This document shows positions 17,402-24,925 of a stretch of 64,000 nt of DNA, piece after piece. The first letter of the stretch is position 1, and every line of letters begins with the position of its first letter. The translations under genes were made by a program, and so were the position numbers. The stretch is from assembly GCF_042678405.1 (NCBI RefSeq), contig NZ_JBHTLI010000001.1:682001-746000 (forward strand), read 5' to 3'. The notes beneath the pieces are model-generated. The model had not been told where the DNA came from. It was given only the letters and a program-made list of their open reading frames with translations, and did no database searches. Source of the stretch: Salegentibacter_A chungangensis. Its GTDB lineage: Bacteria > Bacteroidota > Bacteroidia > Flavobacteriales > Flavobacteriaceae.

Positions 17402-17829
17402 TCCTGTTCCTTTTCCAGTAAATATCTGTAGTCCTCAAAATTAAGCTGTCCGCTAAAGATCTGAATGGAACGTTCTATGATTCCTTCGGAAGCCTGGCTT
17501 GAAAAACCGAGGCCAATGGCATAACGTTTTATAAGTTCAGTCTCCTCCTCATCTATCTGATGATCAGCAAAAATGATCTTGAAAAGGTCGTGAAGTCTTT
17601 CCAATCTTCTTTCTACACTATTAGAGGCGGTGATGGGAAAAGCAGTAGGATTCTTGATCACCTTTTGATATTCCTCCTGGCTGATGTCCAGTTTTCTTGC
17701 AAATTTTTTCAACTGGGCTTCTTCTTCAGGATTTATTGCCCCGTCTATAGATGCCAGGTTTACAATAGCAGCAAAGTGGCTTAAATTGCGTAGATGCTCT
17801 CCTGAGCCAAAAAGATCTGAAAATGACAT
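17398..17829 (-). CDS. TerB-like helical protein
   Basis: A 143-residue cytoplasmic protein with the TerB fold: two repeated helical halves with acidic DGAINPEEEAQL and DHQIDEEETELI, which resemble the metal-binding positions of TerB. I start at ATG 17829 (MSFSDLFGSGEHL); the longer frame to 17883 adds a hydrophobic stretch that is probably untranslated leader. TerB-like proteins are widespread outside tellurite operons, so no tellurite role is claimed. Confidence 0.75.
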   Translation of the reverse strand: MSFSDLFGSGEHLRNLSHFAAIVNLASIDGAINPEEEAQLKKFARKLDISQEEYQKVIKNPTAFPITASNSVERRLERLHDLFKIIFADHQIDEEETELIKRYAIGLGFSSQASEGIIERSIQIFSGQLNFEDYRYLLEKEQD

Positions 17830-17985
17830 TTTATAAGATTTTATTGTACAAATATAGATAAAGAAGAATCTATTTTTCATCAAAATTTCTTTAAAATCTC
17901 ATATTCTCCACAATCGCTAATCTTTTCTTAATCCCTTTTAAAAGCCTTGCAATTTGAGTAATTTCATCAGGAAGCCCGATAGAAA

Positions 17986-19020
17986 ATGATGAAAACGCCC
18001 TTACTGGTATTTAATAAAAAAGGAATTTACTGCGAAGCAGCCGATGTCTATCTGGACCCCTGGAAACCCGTTAATAAGGCCATAATTTCTCACGGCCACG
18101 CCGACCATTCCCGGTGGGGACACAAGAAATATATTACCCATCACAGCAATGTACCTATCATAAAACACAGGCTTGGGGAAATTAAGGTTTCGGGGATGGA
18201 ATGGGGAGAAACCTTCCATATAAACGGCGTGAAATTCTCCCTGCATCCGGCCGGTCATATTATTGGCTCTTCCCAGATAAGGGTTGAGCACCGGGGAGAG
18301 GTTTGGGTCTTTACGGGAGATTATAAGACCGAAGACGATGGCGTGGCGGTACCATACGAGCCTGTGAAATGTCATACTTTTATTACCGAATGCACCTTTG
18401 GATTGCCGGCTTTTAAGTGGCAGCCACAGGCTGAAGTTTTTAAGGAGATCAACGGCTGGTGGGAACAGAACCGGAAGGATGGGAGAACTTCGGTGTTATT
18501 CGGGTATTCTCTTGGAAAAGCCCAGCGACTGCTGAAACACCTGGATACATCTATAGGAAAGGTCTATACCCACGGAGCCATTGAGAATATGACCGAAGTA
18601 TTACGGAACCAGGCAGATTTTCCGCAAACCACAAGAATTACCGGCGATGTCAGCAAGAAAGAAATAAAAGGGAATATGGTAATAGCTCCACCCAGCGCCC
18701 ACGGTTCTGTGTGGATAAAGAAGATGGTGCCTTATGTTACCGCTTCTGCAAGTGGCTGGATGACCTTCAGGGGTGCCCGAAGAAGAAGGGCTATAGACCG
18801 CGGGTTTGTACTTTCCGATCATTGTGACTGGCAGGGATTGCTCTCGTCCATTAAAGCGACGGAAGCCGAGAAGGTGATATGCACCCACGGCTATACCGAT
18901 ATCTTCTCGAGATACCTTGCAGAACAGGGCTATGATGCCCGTACCGAAGCCACACAGTTTGAAGGCGAGACCGGCGAACTGGAAGCGAAGTCTGAAAAAG
19001 AAAAGGAAGCTGAAAAATGA
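17986..19020 (+). CDS. Ligase-associated DNA exonuclease (metallo-beta-lactamase)
   Basis: A 344-residue metallo-beta-lactamase/beta-CASP-type nuclease. The zinc motif SHGHADH lies near residue 37, HPAGHIIGSSQI and FTGDYKTEDDG supply further ligands, and SDHCDWQGLL and CTHGYTD finish the site. It corresponds to the nuclease of bacterial ligase-Lhr repair clusters, distantly related to mRNA 3'-end processing factors. The start may be either of two adjacent ATGs (17986, 17989). Its stop overlaps the ligase start (ATGA, 19017-19020). Confidence 0.88.
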   Translation: MMKTPLLVFNKKGIYCEAADVYLDPWKPVNKAIISHGHADHSRWGHKKYITHHSNVPIIKHRLGEIKVSGMEWGETFHINGVKFSLHPAGHIIGSSQIRVEHRGEVWVFTGDYKTEDDGVAVPYEPVKCHTFITECTFGLPAFKWQPQAEVFKEINGWWEQNRKDGRTSVLFGYSLGKAQRLLKHLDTSIGKVYTHGAIENMTEVLRNQADFPQTTRITGDVSKKEIKGNMVIAPPSAHGSVWIKKMVPYVTASASGWMTFRGARRRRAIDRGFVLSDHCDWQGLLSSIKATEAEKVICTHGYTDIFSRYLAEQGYDARTEATQFEGETGELEAKSEKEKEAEK

Positions 19021-20609
19021 AAAGATTCGCCGAACTCATAAAGACCCTGGACAGCACCAATAAAACCACCCTTAAGGTGGAGGCCCTTGCAGAATACTTC
19101 AGGACAGCACCCGATAAGGACAAGGTCTGGACAATTGCCGTGCTTTCGCACAGGCGCCCGCCGCGGCCGGTAAATACTACTCTTATGAGAGAATGGGCTT
19201 CAGAACTGGCCAATATCCCTCTATGGCTTTTCGAGGAATCCTATCATATTGTTGGAGACCTGGCAGAGACCATAGCCCTGGTAATTCCGCCGGCAGAAGG
19301 ATCTTCAGAGAAAAGCCTGAACCAGTTCCTGCAGGAGATCATAGACCTGAAGCCGAAGAGAGAGGAAGGGAAAAAGGAATATTTACACCAGAACTGGCGG
19401 GAGCTTAATTATTATGAGCGCTTTGTCTTTACCAAGCTCATCACCGGCAGTTTCAGGATTGGGGTAAGCCAGAAACTTATGACCCGCGCACTTTCAAGAG
19501 CTACCGGGATCGATGAGGATATCCTGGCCTATAAGATGATGGGAAACTGGAACCCGGCAAGGACCACTTTCACCAAGCTTATTCTTGAGGAAAATGAAGA
19601 GGATTATTTGTCCAAACCCTACCCGTTCTACCTTGCCTACGCTATAGAAGATAAGGTGGAAGAACTTGGGGACGTTTCCGAATGGAGTGCTGAGCATAAA
19701 TGGGATGGCATAAGATCTCAGGTGATCATCCGCAATGATGAGGTGTTTGTATGGAGCCGGGGGGAAGAACTGGTGACCGATAAATATCCCGAATTTGAGG
19801 ATTTTGCAGGAGTGATCCCGAATGGAACAGTTATAGATGGCGAGATCCTTCCATATCCCAAGGGGGAGATCGGGACCTTTAAAGATCTCCAGACAAGGAT
19901 CGGGAGAAAGAAGGTTTCCAAAAACCTGCTGAAGAAGATACCCGTGATCCTGAAAGCTTACGATGTACTGGAATGGGACGGTGAAGATATAAGGCAATCG
20001 GCCTTTAAAGAGAGAAGGGATATTTTGCATAAGCTTTACGCCGAAATCTCTACGGAAGAACTGCCGTTTCATTTATCACATAATATCACCTTCGAAACCT
20101 GGGAGGAAGTGGCAGAAGAAAGGGAAAGGGCACGCGAAGAGAAATCGGAAGGCCTGATGCTGAAGCGTCTGGATTCGCCTTACCTGGTTGGCAGGAAAAA
20201 GGGTGACTGGTGGAAGTGGAAGACAGATCCTCTCACGGTAGATGCGGTGCTCACCTATGCGATGCGAGGCCACGGAAGGCGTAGCAATTTATTTACCGAT
20301 TATACCTTCGGACTTTGGGACGATGAAAGACAGGAGCTGGTGACCTTTGCAAAGGCGTATTCCGGCCTTACCGATGCTGAATTCCGAAAGCTGGATGCGT
20401 GGATCAAGAAGAACACCCTTGAGCGTTTCGGGCCGGTGAGAAGTGTGACTCCCCACCAGGTTTTTGAGATCGCCTTTGAGGGGATAGCAGAATCTAAACG
20501 CCATAAAAGCGGTGTTGCAACGCGTTTCCCGAGAATATTAAGGTGGCGTACAGACAAGAACATTCACGAGGCTAATACTTTAGAGGAATTGAAGGCGCTT
20601 ATTCCTTAA
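19017..20609 (+). CDS. ATP-dependent DNA ligase
   Basis: A 530-residue ATP-dependent ligase. The N-terminal helical DNA-binding domain (about 1-200) is followed by the nucleotidyltransferase domain with the adenylated lysine K228 in HKWDGIR and motif IIIa-like DGEILP. The OB domain carries EGLMLKRLDSPYLVGRKKGDWWKWK. This is the bacterial LigB/LigC-like type that travels with the MBL nuclease and an Lhr-like helicase, and it is separate from the replicative NAD-dependent LigA. It is coupled to the nuclease by a 4-bp overlap. Confidence 0.92.
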   Translation: MKRFAELIKTLDSTNKTTLKVEALAEYFRTAPDKDKVWTIAVLSHRRPPRPVNTTLMREWASELANIPLWLFEESYHIVGDLAETIALVIPPAEGSSEKSLNQFLQEIIDLKPKREEGKKEYLHQNWRELNYYERFVFTKLITGSFRIGVSQKLMTRALSRATGIDEDILAYKMMGNWNPARTTFTKLILEENEEDYLSKPYPFYLAYAIEDKVEELGDVSEWSAEHKWDGIRSQVIIRNDEVFVWSRGEELVTDKYPEFEDFAGVIPNGTVIDGEILPYPKGEIGTFKDLQTRIGRKKVSKNLLKKIPVILKAYDVLEWDGEDIRQSAFKERRDILHKLYAEISTEELPFHLSHNITFETWEEVAEERERAREEKSEGLMLKRLDSPYLVGRKKGDWWKWKTDPLTVDAVLTYAMRGHGRRSNLFTDYTFGLWDDERQELVTFAKAYSGLTDAEFRKLDAWIKKNTLERFGPVRSVTPHQVFEIAFEGIAESKRHKSGVATRFPRILRWRTDKNIHEANTLEELKALIP

Positions 20610-20620
20610 AAGAAAGATTT

Positions 20621-20682
20621 CTCCTTCCCTTTCTAAGGGAAGGTGTTCCGGGCTTCGGGAGCTGCCCGGAACGGAAGGGTTA
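20621..20682 (+). repeat. Left palindromic module of the cassette
   Basis: Two tandem perfect hairpins (9-bp stem at 20623-20643 and 9-bp stem at 20645-20672) followed by GGAAGGGTTA. It starts 11 bp after the ligase stop and ends 10 bp before the DUF559 start codon. Confidence 0.75.
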
Positions 20683-20692
20683 AATTCAAATT

Positions 20693-21009
20693 ATGAAAAA
20701 GAATATACATAATCGTAAGTCGTTAAAATCAAAAAGGCGGGATCTGAGAAAAAGATTGACCCCGGCCTAGGCCTTTTTGTGGAAGCAATTGCCAAACCGA
20801 AAATTTGAAGGCAGGAAATTCAGAAGACAACACAGCATTAAAAATTATATCGTTGATTTTTACTGTCCTGAAGAAAAGGATTCAAAAAGGGATCTTGAAT
20901 TACAACAGCTGGGCTTTACTGTTCTTAGATTTGAAAATAAAATGGTCTTCGATTTTTTGCATCGGTTTTAAATGAGATAAAGAAAAGCTTCAGGAATAAA
21001 GGAATATAA
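20693..21009 (+). pseudogene. Broken DUF559 (Vsr-like endonuclease) gene
   Basis: An intact member would read MKKNIHNRKSLKSKRR..., then FLWKQLPNRKFEGRKFRRQ, HSIKNYIVDFYCPE, the E-[LIV]-D-G-x-H catalytic core, and LGFTVLRFENK near the end. Here three lesions are visible. An in-frame TAG at 20768-20770 replaces what is normally a Glu codon. The catalytic core is deleted: FYCPEEK runs straight into DSKRDLELQQLGF. A one-base loss near 20966 shifts the frame, so that LHRF-stop replaces LHRVLNEIKKSFRNKGI, which is readable in the next frame to TAA 21007-21009. It is surely non-functional as a nuclease. Confidence 0.8.
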
Positions 21010-21013
21010 AAGA

Positions 21014-21057
21014 TAACCACCCCGCCCTTTGGGCACCCCTCCTTATAAAGGAGGGGA
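21014..21057 (-). repeat. Right palindromic module of the cassette
   Basis: Hairpin GCCC/GGGC (21024-21034) next to a perfect 9-bp hairpin CCCCTCCTT/AAGGAGGGG (21036-21056). It is the inverted counterpart of the left module and ends 7 bp before the helicase ATG. Confidence 0.75.
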
Positions 21058-21064
21058 AAAGAAT

Positions 21065-23539
21065 ATGAACAGGAAAGAACTAATAGGGCTTGCCGAAACC
21101 TGGTTTGAAGACCGGGGCTGGAAGCCTTTTGCTTTTCAGAAGCAAACCTGGAACGCTTTTCTCAGCGGGAAACACGGTCTGCTGAATGCGCCTACCGGGA
21201 GCGGGAAGACCTATGCGCTCTGGGTTCCCATAGTTCTGAATTATATAAAAAACAATCCCAATTACAGGGAATCTTATAAGAAAGGGCTGAAGGCGATCTG
21301 GATCACCCCTTTAAGGGCACTTTCTGTAGAGATAGAGCAGGCTGCGACCCGTTTTGCTGAAGAAATGGGTACGGGCTTCAGTGTTGGAATAAGAACCGGG
21401 GACACTCCCCAAAAAGACCGTGCGGCCCAGAAACGCTCTATGCCGGACCTGTTGATCACCACACCGGAGAGTCTGCATTTACTGCTCTCTTCAAAAAATT
21501 ATCACAGGTTGTTTAAGGATCTTGATGCTGTGGTGGTGGATGAGTGGCACGAGTTGCTTGGTACCAAACGAGGCGTGCAGGTCGAGCTGGGGCTGTCAAG
21601 ATTAAAAAGTATTTCAAAAGACCTTCGGATCTGGGGAATTTCAGCAACTATCGGGAACCTTCAGCAGGCCCGTGAAGTTTTGCTTGGTCCGGGTTCCGAA
21701 GCCTTAAAAAATTCAAAGCTCATAAGGGCGAAGCTGAAGAAAAAGATCAGGGTGAAATCCATAATTCCCGATAAAATGGAAAAGTTCCCCTGGCGGGGAC
21801 ATTTGGGATTGCATTTGATCGATGAGGTTGTTCCCATTATAAAGAATTCCCGGACAAGCTTGATCTTTACCAATACCAGGTCTCAGTGCGAGCTCTGGTT
21901 TCAGAAGCTGATGCATAAATATCCCGAGTTTGCGGGAGAGGTGGCGATGCATCACGGCAGCATTAACAGGGAAACCCGGCTTTGGGTGGAGCAGGCCATC
22001 AGGAACGAAAACCTGAAGGCGGTGGTCTGTACTTCCAGTCTTGACCTGGGGGTGGATTTTGCGCCGGTGGAGACCATCATCCAGATTGGCGGGCCCAAGG
22101 GTGTTGCCAGGTTCCTGCAAAGGGCGGGAAGAAGCGGTCACCGGCCCGGGGAGGAAAGCCTCATTTATTTCCTGCCCACTCACGCGATCGAATTAATCGA
22201 GGCTTCGGCCCTTCAGAAAGCGGTTCAGAAAACCGCCGTGGAAGACCGGATCCCTTACCTGATGAGCTTTGATGTCTTGGTACAGTATCTCACGACACTC
22301 GCCGTTTCCGACGGTTTTTTTCCGAAGGATATCTATCCTGAGATCAAATCCACCTTTTGTTTCCACGGAATTACCGAAGAGGAATGGCGATGGCTCCTGA
22401 ATTTTATCACTAAGGGAAGTCAGAGCCTGCAGGCCTATGACGAATATAAGAAAGTGGAGATCGAGGAAGACGGGAGGTTCAAAGTGAACAACCGCGGGGT
22501 TGCAATGCGGCACAGGTTGCAGATAGGCACCATAGTGAGCGATGCGATGCTGGGAGTAAAATACCTGAAAGGCGGATATATTGGTACTATAGAAGAATGG
22601 TTTATTTCCAAACTTAATCCCGGAGATGTCTTCACCTTTGCCGGACGCAACCTGGAATTGGTTCGTATCAAGAATATGCAGGTGCTGGTGAAAAGGTCTA
22701 AAAAGAAGACCTCGAAAGTGCCAAGCTGGATGGGCGGGCGAATGACCTTTTCTGCCCGGATGAGTGAGCTTTTGCGGGAAGAAATGTATGCTGCCGCGGC
22801 ATCGGTAGGAAAGTCTTCGGCTAAAGTGAATGAAGAACTCAGCGCTTTAAAGCCCATTCTGGAAAAACAGAAGAAGGAATCGATTATCCCAAAAGAGAAT
22901 GAATTTTTGATCGAAACTTTTAAAACCCGTGAAGGCTACCACGCTGTTTTTTATCCTTTTGAAGGCCGGTTCGTACACGAAGCGCTGGGAAGCCTGCTGG
23001 CTTACAGGATAAGCCTGCTCTCGCCCATAAGCTTTTCCATTGCCTTCAATGATTACGGATTCGAACTGCTTTCAGACCAGGAGATAGATATGCAGCAGGT
23101 ACTGGATAACGATCTTTTTACTGCGGAATTCCTGATGGATGACCTTTATAAAAGCCTGAATGCTACCGAAATGGCCCGAAGGAAGTTTCGAGATATCGCG
23201 GTTATTGCCGGGCTGGTCTTTACGGGCTATCCCAATAAATTGGTGAAGAGTAAGCATCTTCAATCGAGCTCCCAGCTTATTTTCAGTGTTTTTAAGGATT
23301 ATGAGGAAGATAACCTTTTATACTTGCAGGCTTTCCGGGAAACATTTGAGCATCAGCTGGAGGAAGGTAGGCTCAGGATGGCTTTGGAAAGGATCAATGC
23401 CCAGAAGATCGTATGGCGAAATTGTGAAAAACCGACGCCTTTTTCATTTCCTATCATTACCGACAGGCTTCGGGAGAAGTTGTCTTCAGAAAAGCTGGAA
23501 GACCGCATCAGGCGAATGATGAAACAGCTGGAGAAATAG
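21065..23539 (+). CDS. Ligase-associated DEXH-box helicase, Lhr-like
   Basis: An 824-residue superfamily 2 helicase of the bacterial Lhr-core type found in ligase-associated repair clusters. Walker A is APTGSGKT (about residue 45), the Walker B box is DEWH (about 160), motif III is SATIGN, and motif VI is QRAGRSGHRPGE. A long C-terminal region (about 420-824) corresponds to the winged-helix and Lhr-specific domains. I start at ATG 21065 (MNRKELIGLAETWF); an open TTG at 21029 lies within the palindromic repeat and is unlikely. It was probably once directly coupled to the ligase gene, from which the DUF559 cassette now separates it. Confidence 0.9.
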   Translation: MNRKELIGLAETWFEDRGWKPFAFQKQTWNAFLSGKHGLLNAPTGSGKTYALWVPIVLNYIKNNPNYRESYKKGLKAIWITPLRALSVEIEQAATRFAEEMGTGFSVGIRTGDTPQKDRAAQKRSMPDLLITTPESLHLLLSSKNYHRLFKDLDAVVVDEWHELLGTKRGVQVELGLSRLKSISKDLRIWGISATIGNLQQAREVLLGPGSEALKNSKLIRAKLKKKIRVKSIIPDKMEKFPWRGHLGLHLIDEVVPIIKNSRTSLIFTNTRSQCELWFQKLMHKYPEFAGEVAMHHGSINRETRLWVEQAIRNENLKAVVCTSSLDLGVDFAPVETIIQIGGPKGVARFLQRAGRSGHRPGEESLIYFLPTHAIELIEASALQKAVQKTAVEDRIPYLMSFDVLVQYLTTLAVSDGFFPKDIYPEIKSTFCFHGITEEEWRWLLNFITKGSQSLQAYDEYKKVEIEEDGRFKVNNRGVAMRHRLQIGTIVSDAMLGVKYLKGGYIGTIEEWFISKLNPGDVFTFAGRNLELVRIKNMQVLVKRSKKKTSKVPSWMGGRMTFSARMSELLREEMYAAAASVGKSSAKVNEELSALKPILEKQKKESIIPKENEFLIETFKTREGYHAVFYPFEGRFVHEALGSLLAYRISLLSPISFSIAFNDYGFELLSDQEIDMQQVLDNDLFTAEFLMDDLYKSLNATEMARRKFRDIAVIAGLVFTGYPNKLVKSKHLQSSSQLIFSVFKDYEEDNLLYLQAFRETFEHQLEEGRLRMALERINAQKIVWRNCEKPTPFSFPIITDRLREKLSSEKLEDRIRRMMKQLEK

Positions 23540-24043
23540 TTATTTCTTCAGGGTCCTGTTTACATAATTCCGGACGATCTCTGTGGTCACTCCGAACATC
23601 ACGTGAGCGAAAAGTTCATTCAGCTGCATCCTTATAGGAATATCTTTGGGCTTGGACTCGAGCCCGAGGAATGGCAATGAAGTTTCGTGGGTAGAGATCC
23701 AGGTCGAGCTGCCCAGGATCACACCTTCGCCTATATTCAGATGATCCTTATCCTTTTTTCCGTAGCCGTAGGCAGCGCCAATACTCGCTCCAATAGGAAA
23801 GTTCACCATCTGTTCTGCGAGGGCTTCATTATGACTGCTAATAGGCGTACCTGTCATCTTAATGGAAAGGTCGTCCAGGATCTTGATCTGGGCCGATCTT
23901 TCTTCCACCTTTCTGACGGGGAGGTATTGTTCAATGAGCGATTTTACGGCGGTCCCTGCAAGCCCGCCAATAAATCCGGAGATGAGCCCCCTGCTGGTAT
24001 TTGAGGCCAGACTATCTTTCTGAAAGAAGCTTGGTGATTCCAT
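23540..24043 (-). CDS. DUF1440 (YagU-like) membrane protein
   Basis: A 167-residue protein resembling DUF1440. Gly-rich hydrophobic segments (SGFIGGLAGTAVKSLIE near residue 20, IGASIGAAYGYG near 90, and a C-terminal stretch around VMFGVTTEIVRN) suggest two or three membrane helices. E. coli YagU is linked to acid tolerance, but that cannot be transferred with confidence. It converges with the helicase gene with no spacer between the stop codons. Confidence 0.7.
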   Translation of the reverse strand: MESPSFFQKDSLASNTSRGLISGFIGGLAGTAVKSLIEQYLPVRKVEERSAQIKILDDLSIKMTGTPISSHNEALAEQMVNFPIGASIGAAYGYGKKDKDHLNIGEGVILGSSTWISTHETSLPFLGLESKPKDIPIRMQLNELFAHVMFGVTTEIVRNYVNRTLKK

Positions 24044-24145
24044 AAGTGTTTGATTTGCAATATTAAAGCTATTTAATCCCCTCTTTAATTACAATGATTT
24101 AACAAGTATTTAGGAGGGCTAAATGAAATTTGATAAATTTAGGCT

Positions 24146-24925
24146 ATGACCAAAAAACTGAACATAGCAATTATACAGGCCAACCTTAAATGGGAGGATG
24201 CCAAAGAGAACAGGAGTTTTTTCAGCAGGGAGATCGATGCTCTTTCTGATAATGTCGAATTGATCGTGCTTCCCGAAATGTTTACCACCGGTTTTAGTAT
24301 GAATGCAAAGGCTCTTGCTGAAGAGACTAACGGGGAAACATTTCTTTGGATGAAGGAAATGGCCAAAAGAAAAGATGCTGCTATCACCGGAAGTGTGATC
24401 ATCACCGAGAATGGTAATTATTATAACAGGCTGTTCTTTATGTTTCCAGATGGGAGCTACAAGATCTATGATAAACGTCACACCTTTACCCTTGCCAAAG
24501 AAGACCTGACCTATACAGCCGGAGTCGAAAGGCTGATCGTGGATTATAAAGGCTGGAGAATTTGTCCGTTGGTTTGTTATGATCTCCGTTTTCCCGTGTT
24601 TTCAAGGAACACCGAAGATTACGATATTCTAATATATGTTGCCAACTGGCCTAAAAAACGCATAGTTGCCTGGGACACCCTGTCAAAAGCCCGTGCTATT
24701 GAAAATATGTCTTATGTTATAAGTGTTAACAGGACCGGAAAAGACGGGAACGGGGCCGAATATAACGGGCATTCGGCCGTTTATGACTATTTGGGAGAGT
24801 GTATCACAGAGCCTGAGCGTGAGGAAAGCTTTGTTCAGGAACTGGCCCTGGAAAAAGAAGCATTGATAAACGCCAGAAACAAGTTTAAGTTCCTTCAGGA
24901 TCGCGACGAATTCAGTCTAAAATAA
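24146..24925 (+). CDS. Carbon-nitrogen hydrolase, omega-amidase type
   Basis: A 259-residue nitrilase-superfamily enzyme. The catalytic triad is readable: Glu in VLPEMFTTGFSMN, Lys in YDKRHTF, and Cys in LVCYDLRFPVF. The layout is that of YafV/Nit2 omega-amidases, which hydrolyse alpha-ketoglutaramate and alpha-ketosuccinamate made by glutamine or asparagine transaminases. A TAAATTTA box just 4 bp before the ATG hints at a very short leader. The 3' end overlaps the convergent lipoprotein gene by 14 bp. Confidence 0.87.
   Translation: MTKKLNIAIIQANLKWEDAKENRSFFSREIDALSDNVELIVLPEMFTTGFSMNAKALAEETNGETFLWMKEMAKRKDAAITGSVIITENGNYYNRLFFMFPDGSYKIYDKRHTFTLAKEDLTYTAGVERLIVDYKGWRICPLVCYDLRFPVFSRNTEDYDILIYVANWPKKRIVAWDTLSKARAIENMSYVISVNRTGKDGNGAEYNGHSAVYDYLGECITEPEREESFVQELALEKEALINARNKFKFLQDRDEFSLK

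Larger units (their letters stand above)
20621..21057 (+). mobile_element. Palindrome-bounded DUF559 cassette remnant
   Basis: A 437-bp unit between ligase and helicase. The left module (20621-20682) holds hairpin CCTTCCCTT/AAGGGAAGG (20623-20643), then TG, hairpin GTTCCGGGC/GCCCGGAAC (20645-20672), then GGAAGGGTTA. The right module (21014-21057), read on the minus strand, has the same order: CCCCTCCTT/AAGGAGGGG, TG, GCCC/GGGC, then GGGGTGGTTA. The two are therefore inverted copies of one design, as expected of the ends of a small mobile element. The interior is a broken DUF559 nuclease gene. No target duplication was established. Confidence 0.6.

Noticed and set aside
17398..17829. Naming the TerB-like protein as a tellurite-resistance factor
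   Set aside because: No other ter genes are nearby and TerB folds are widespread.
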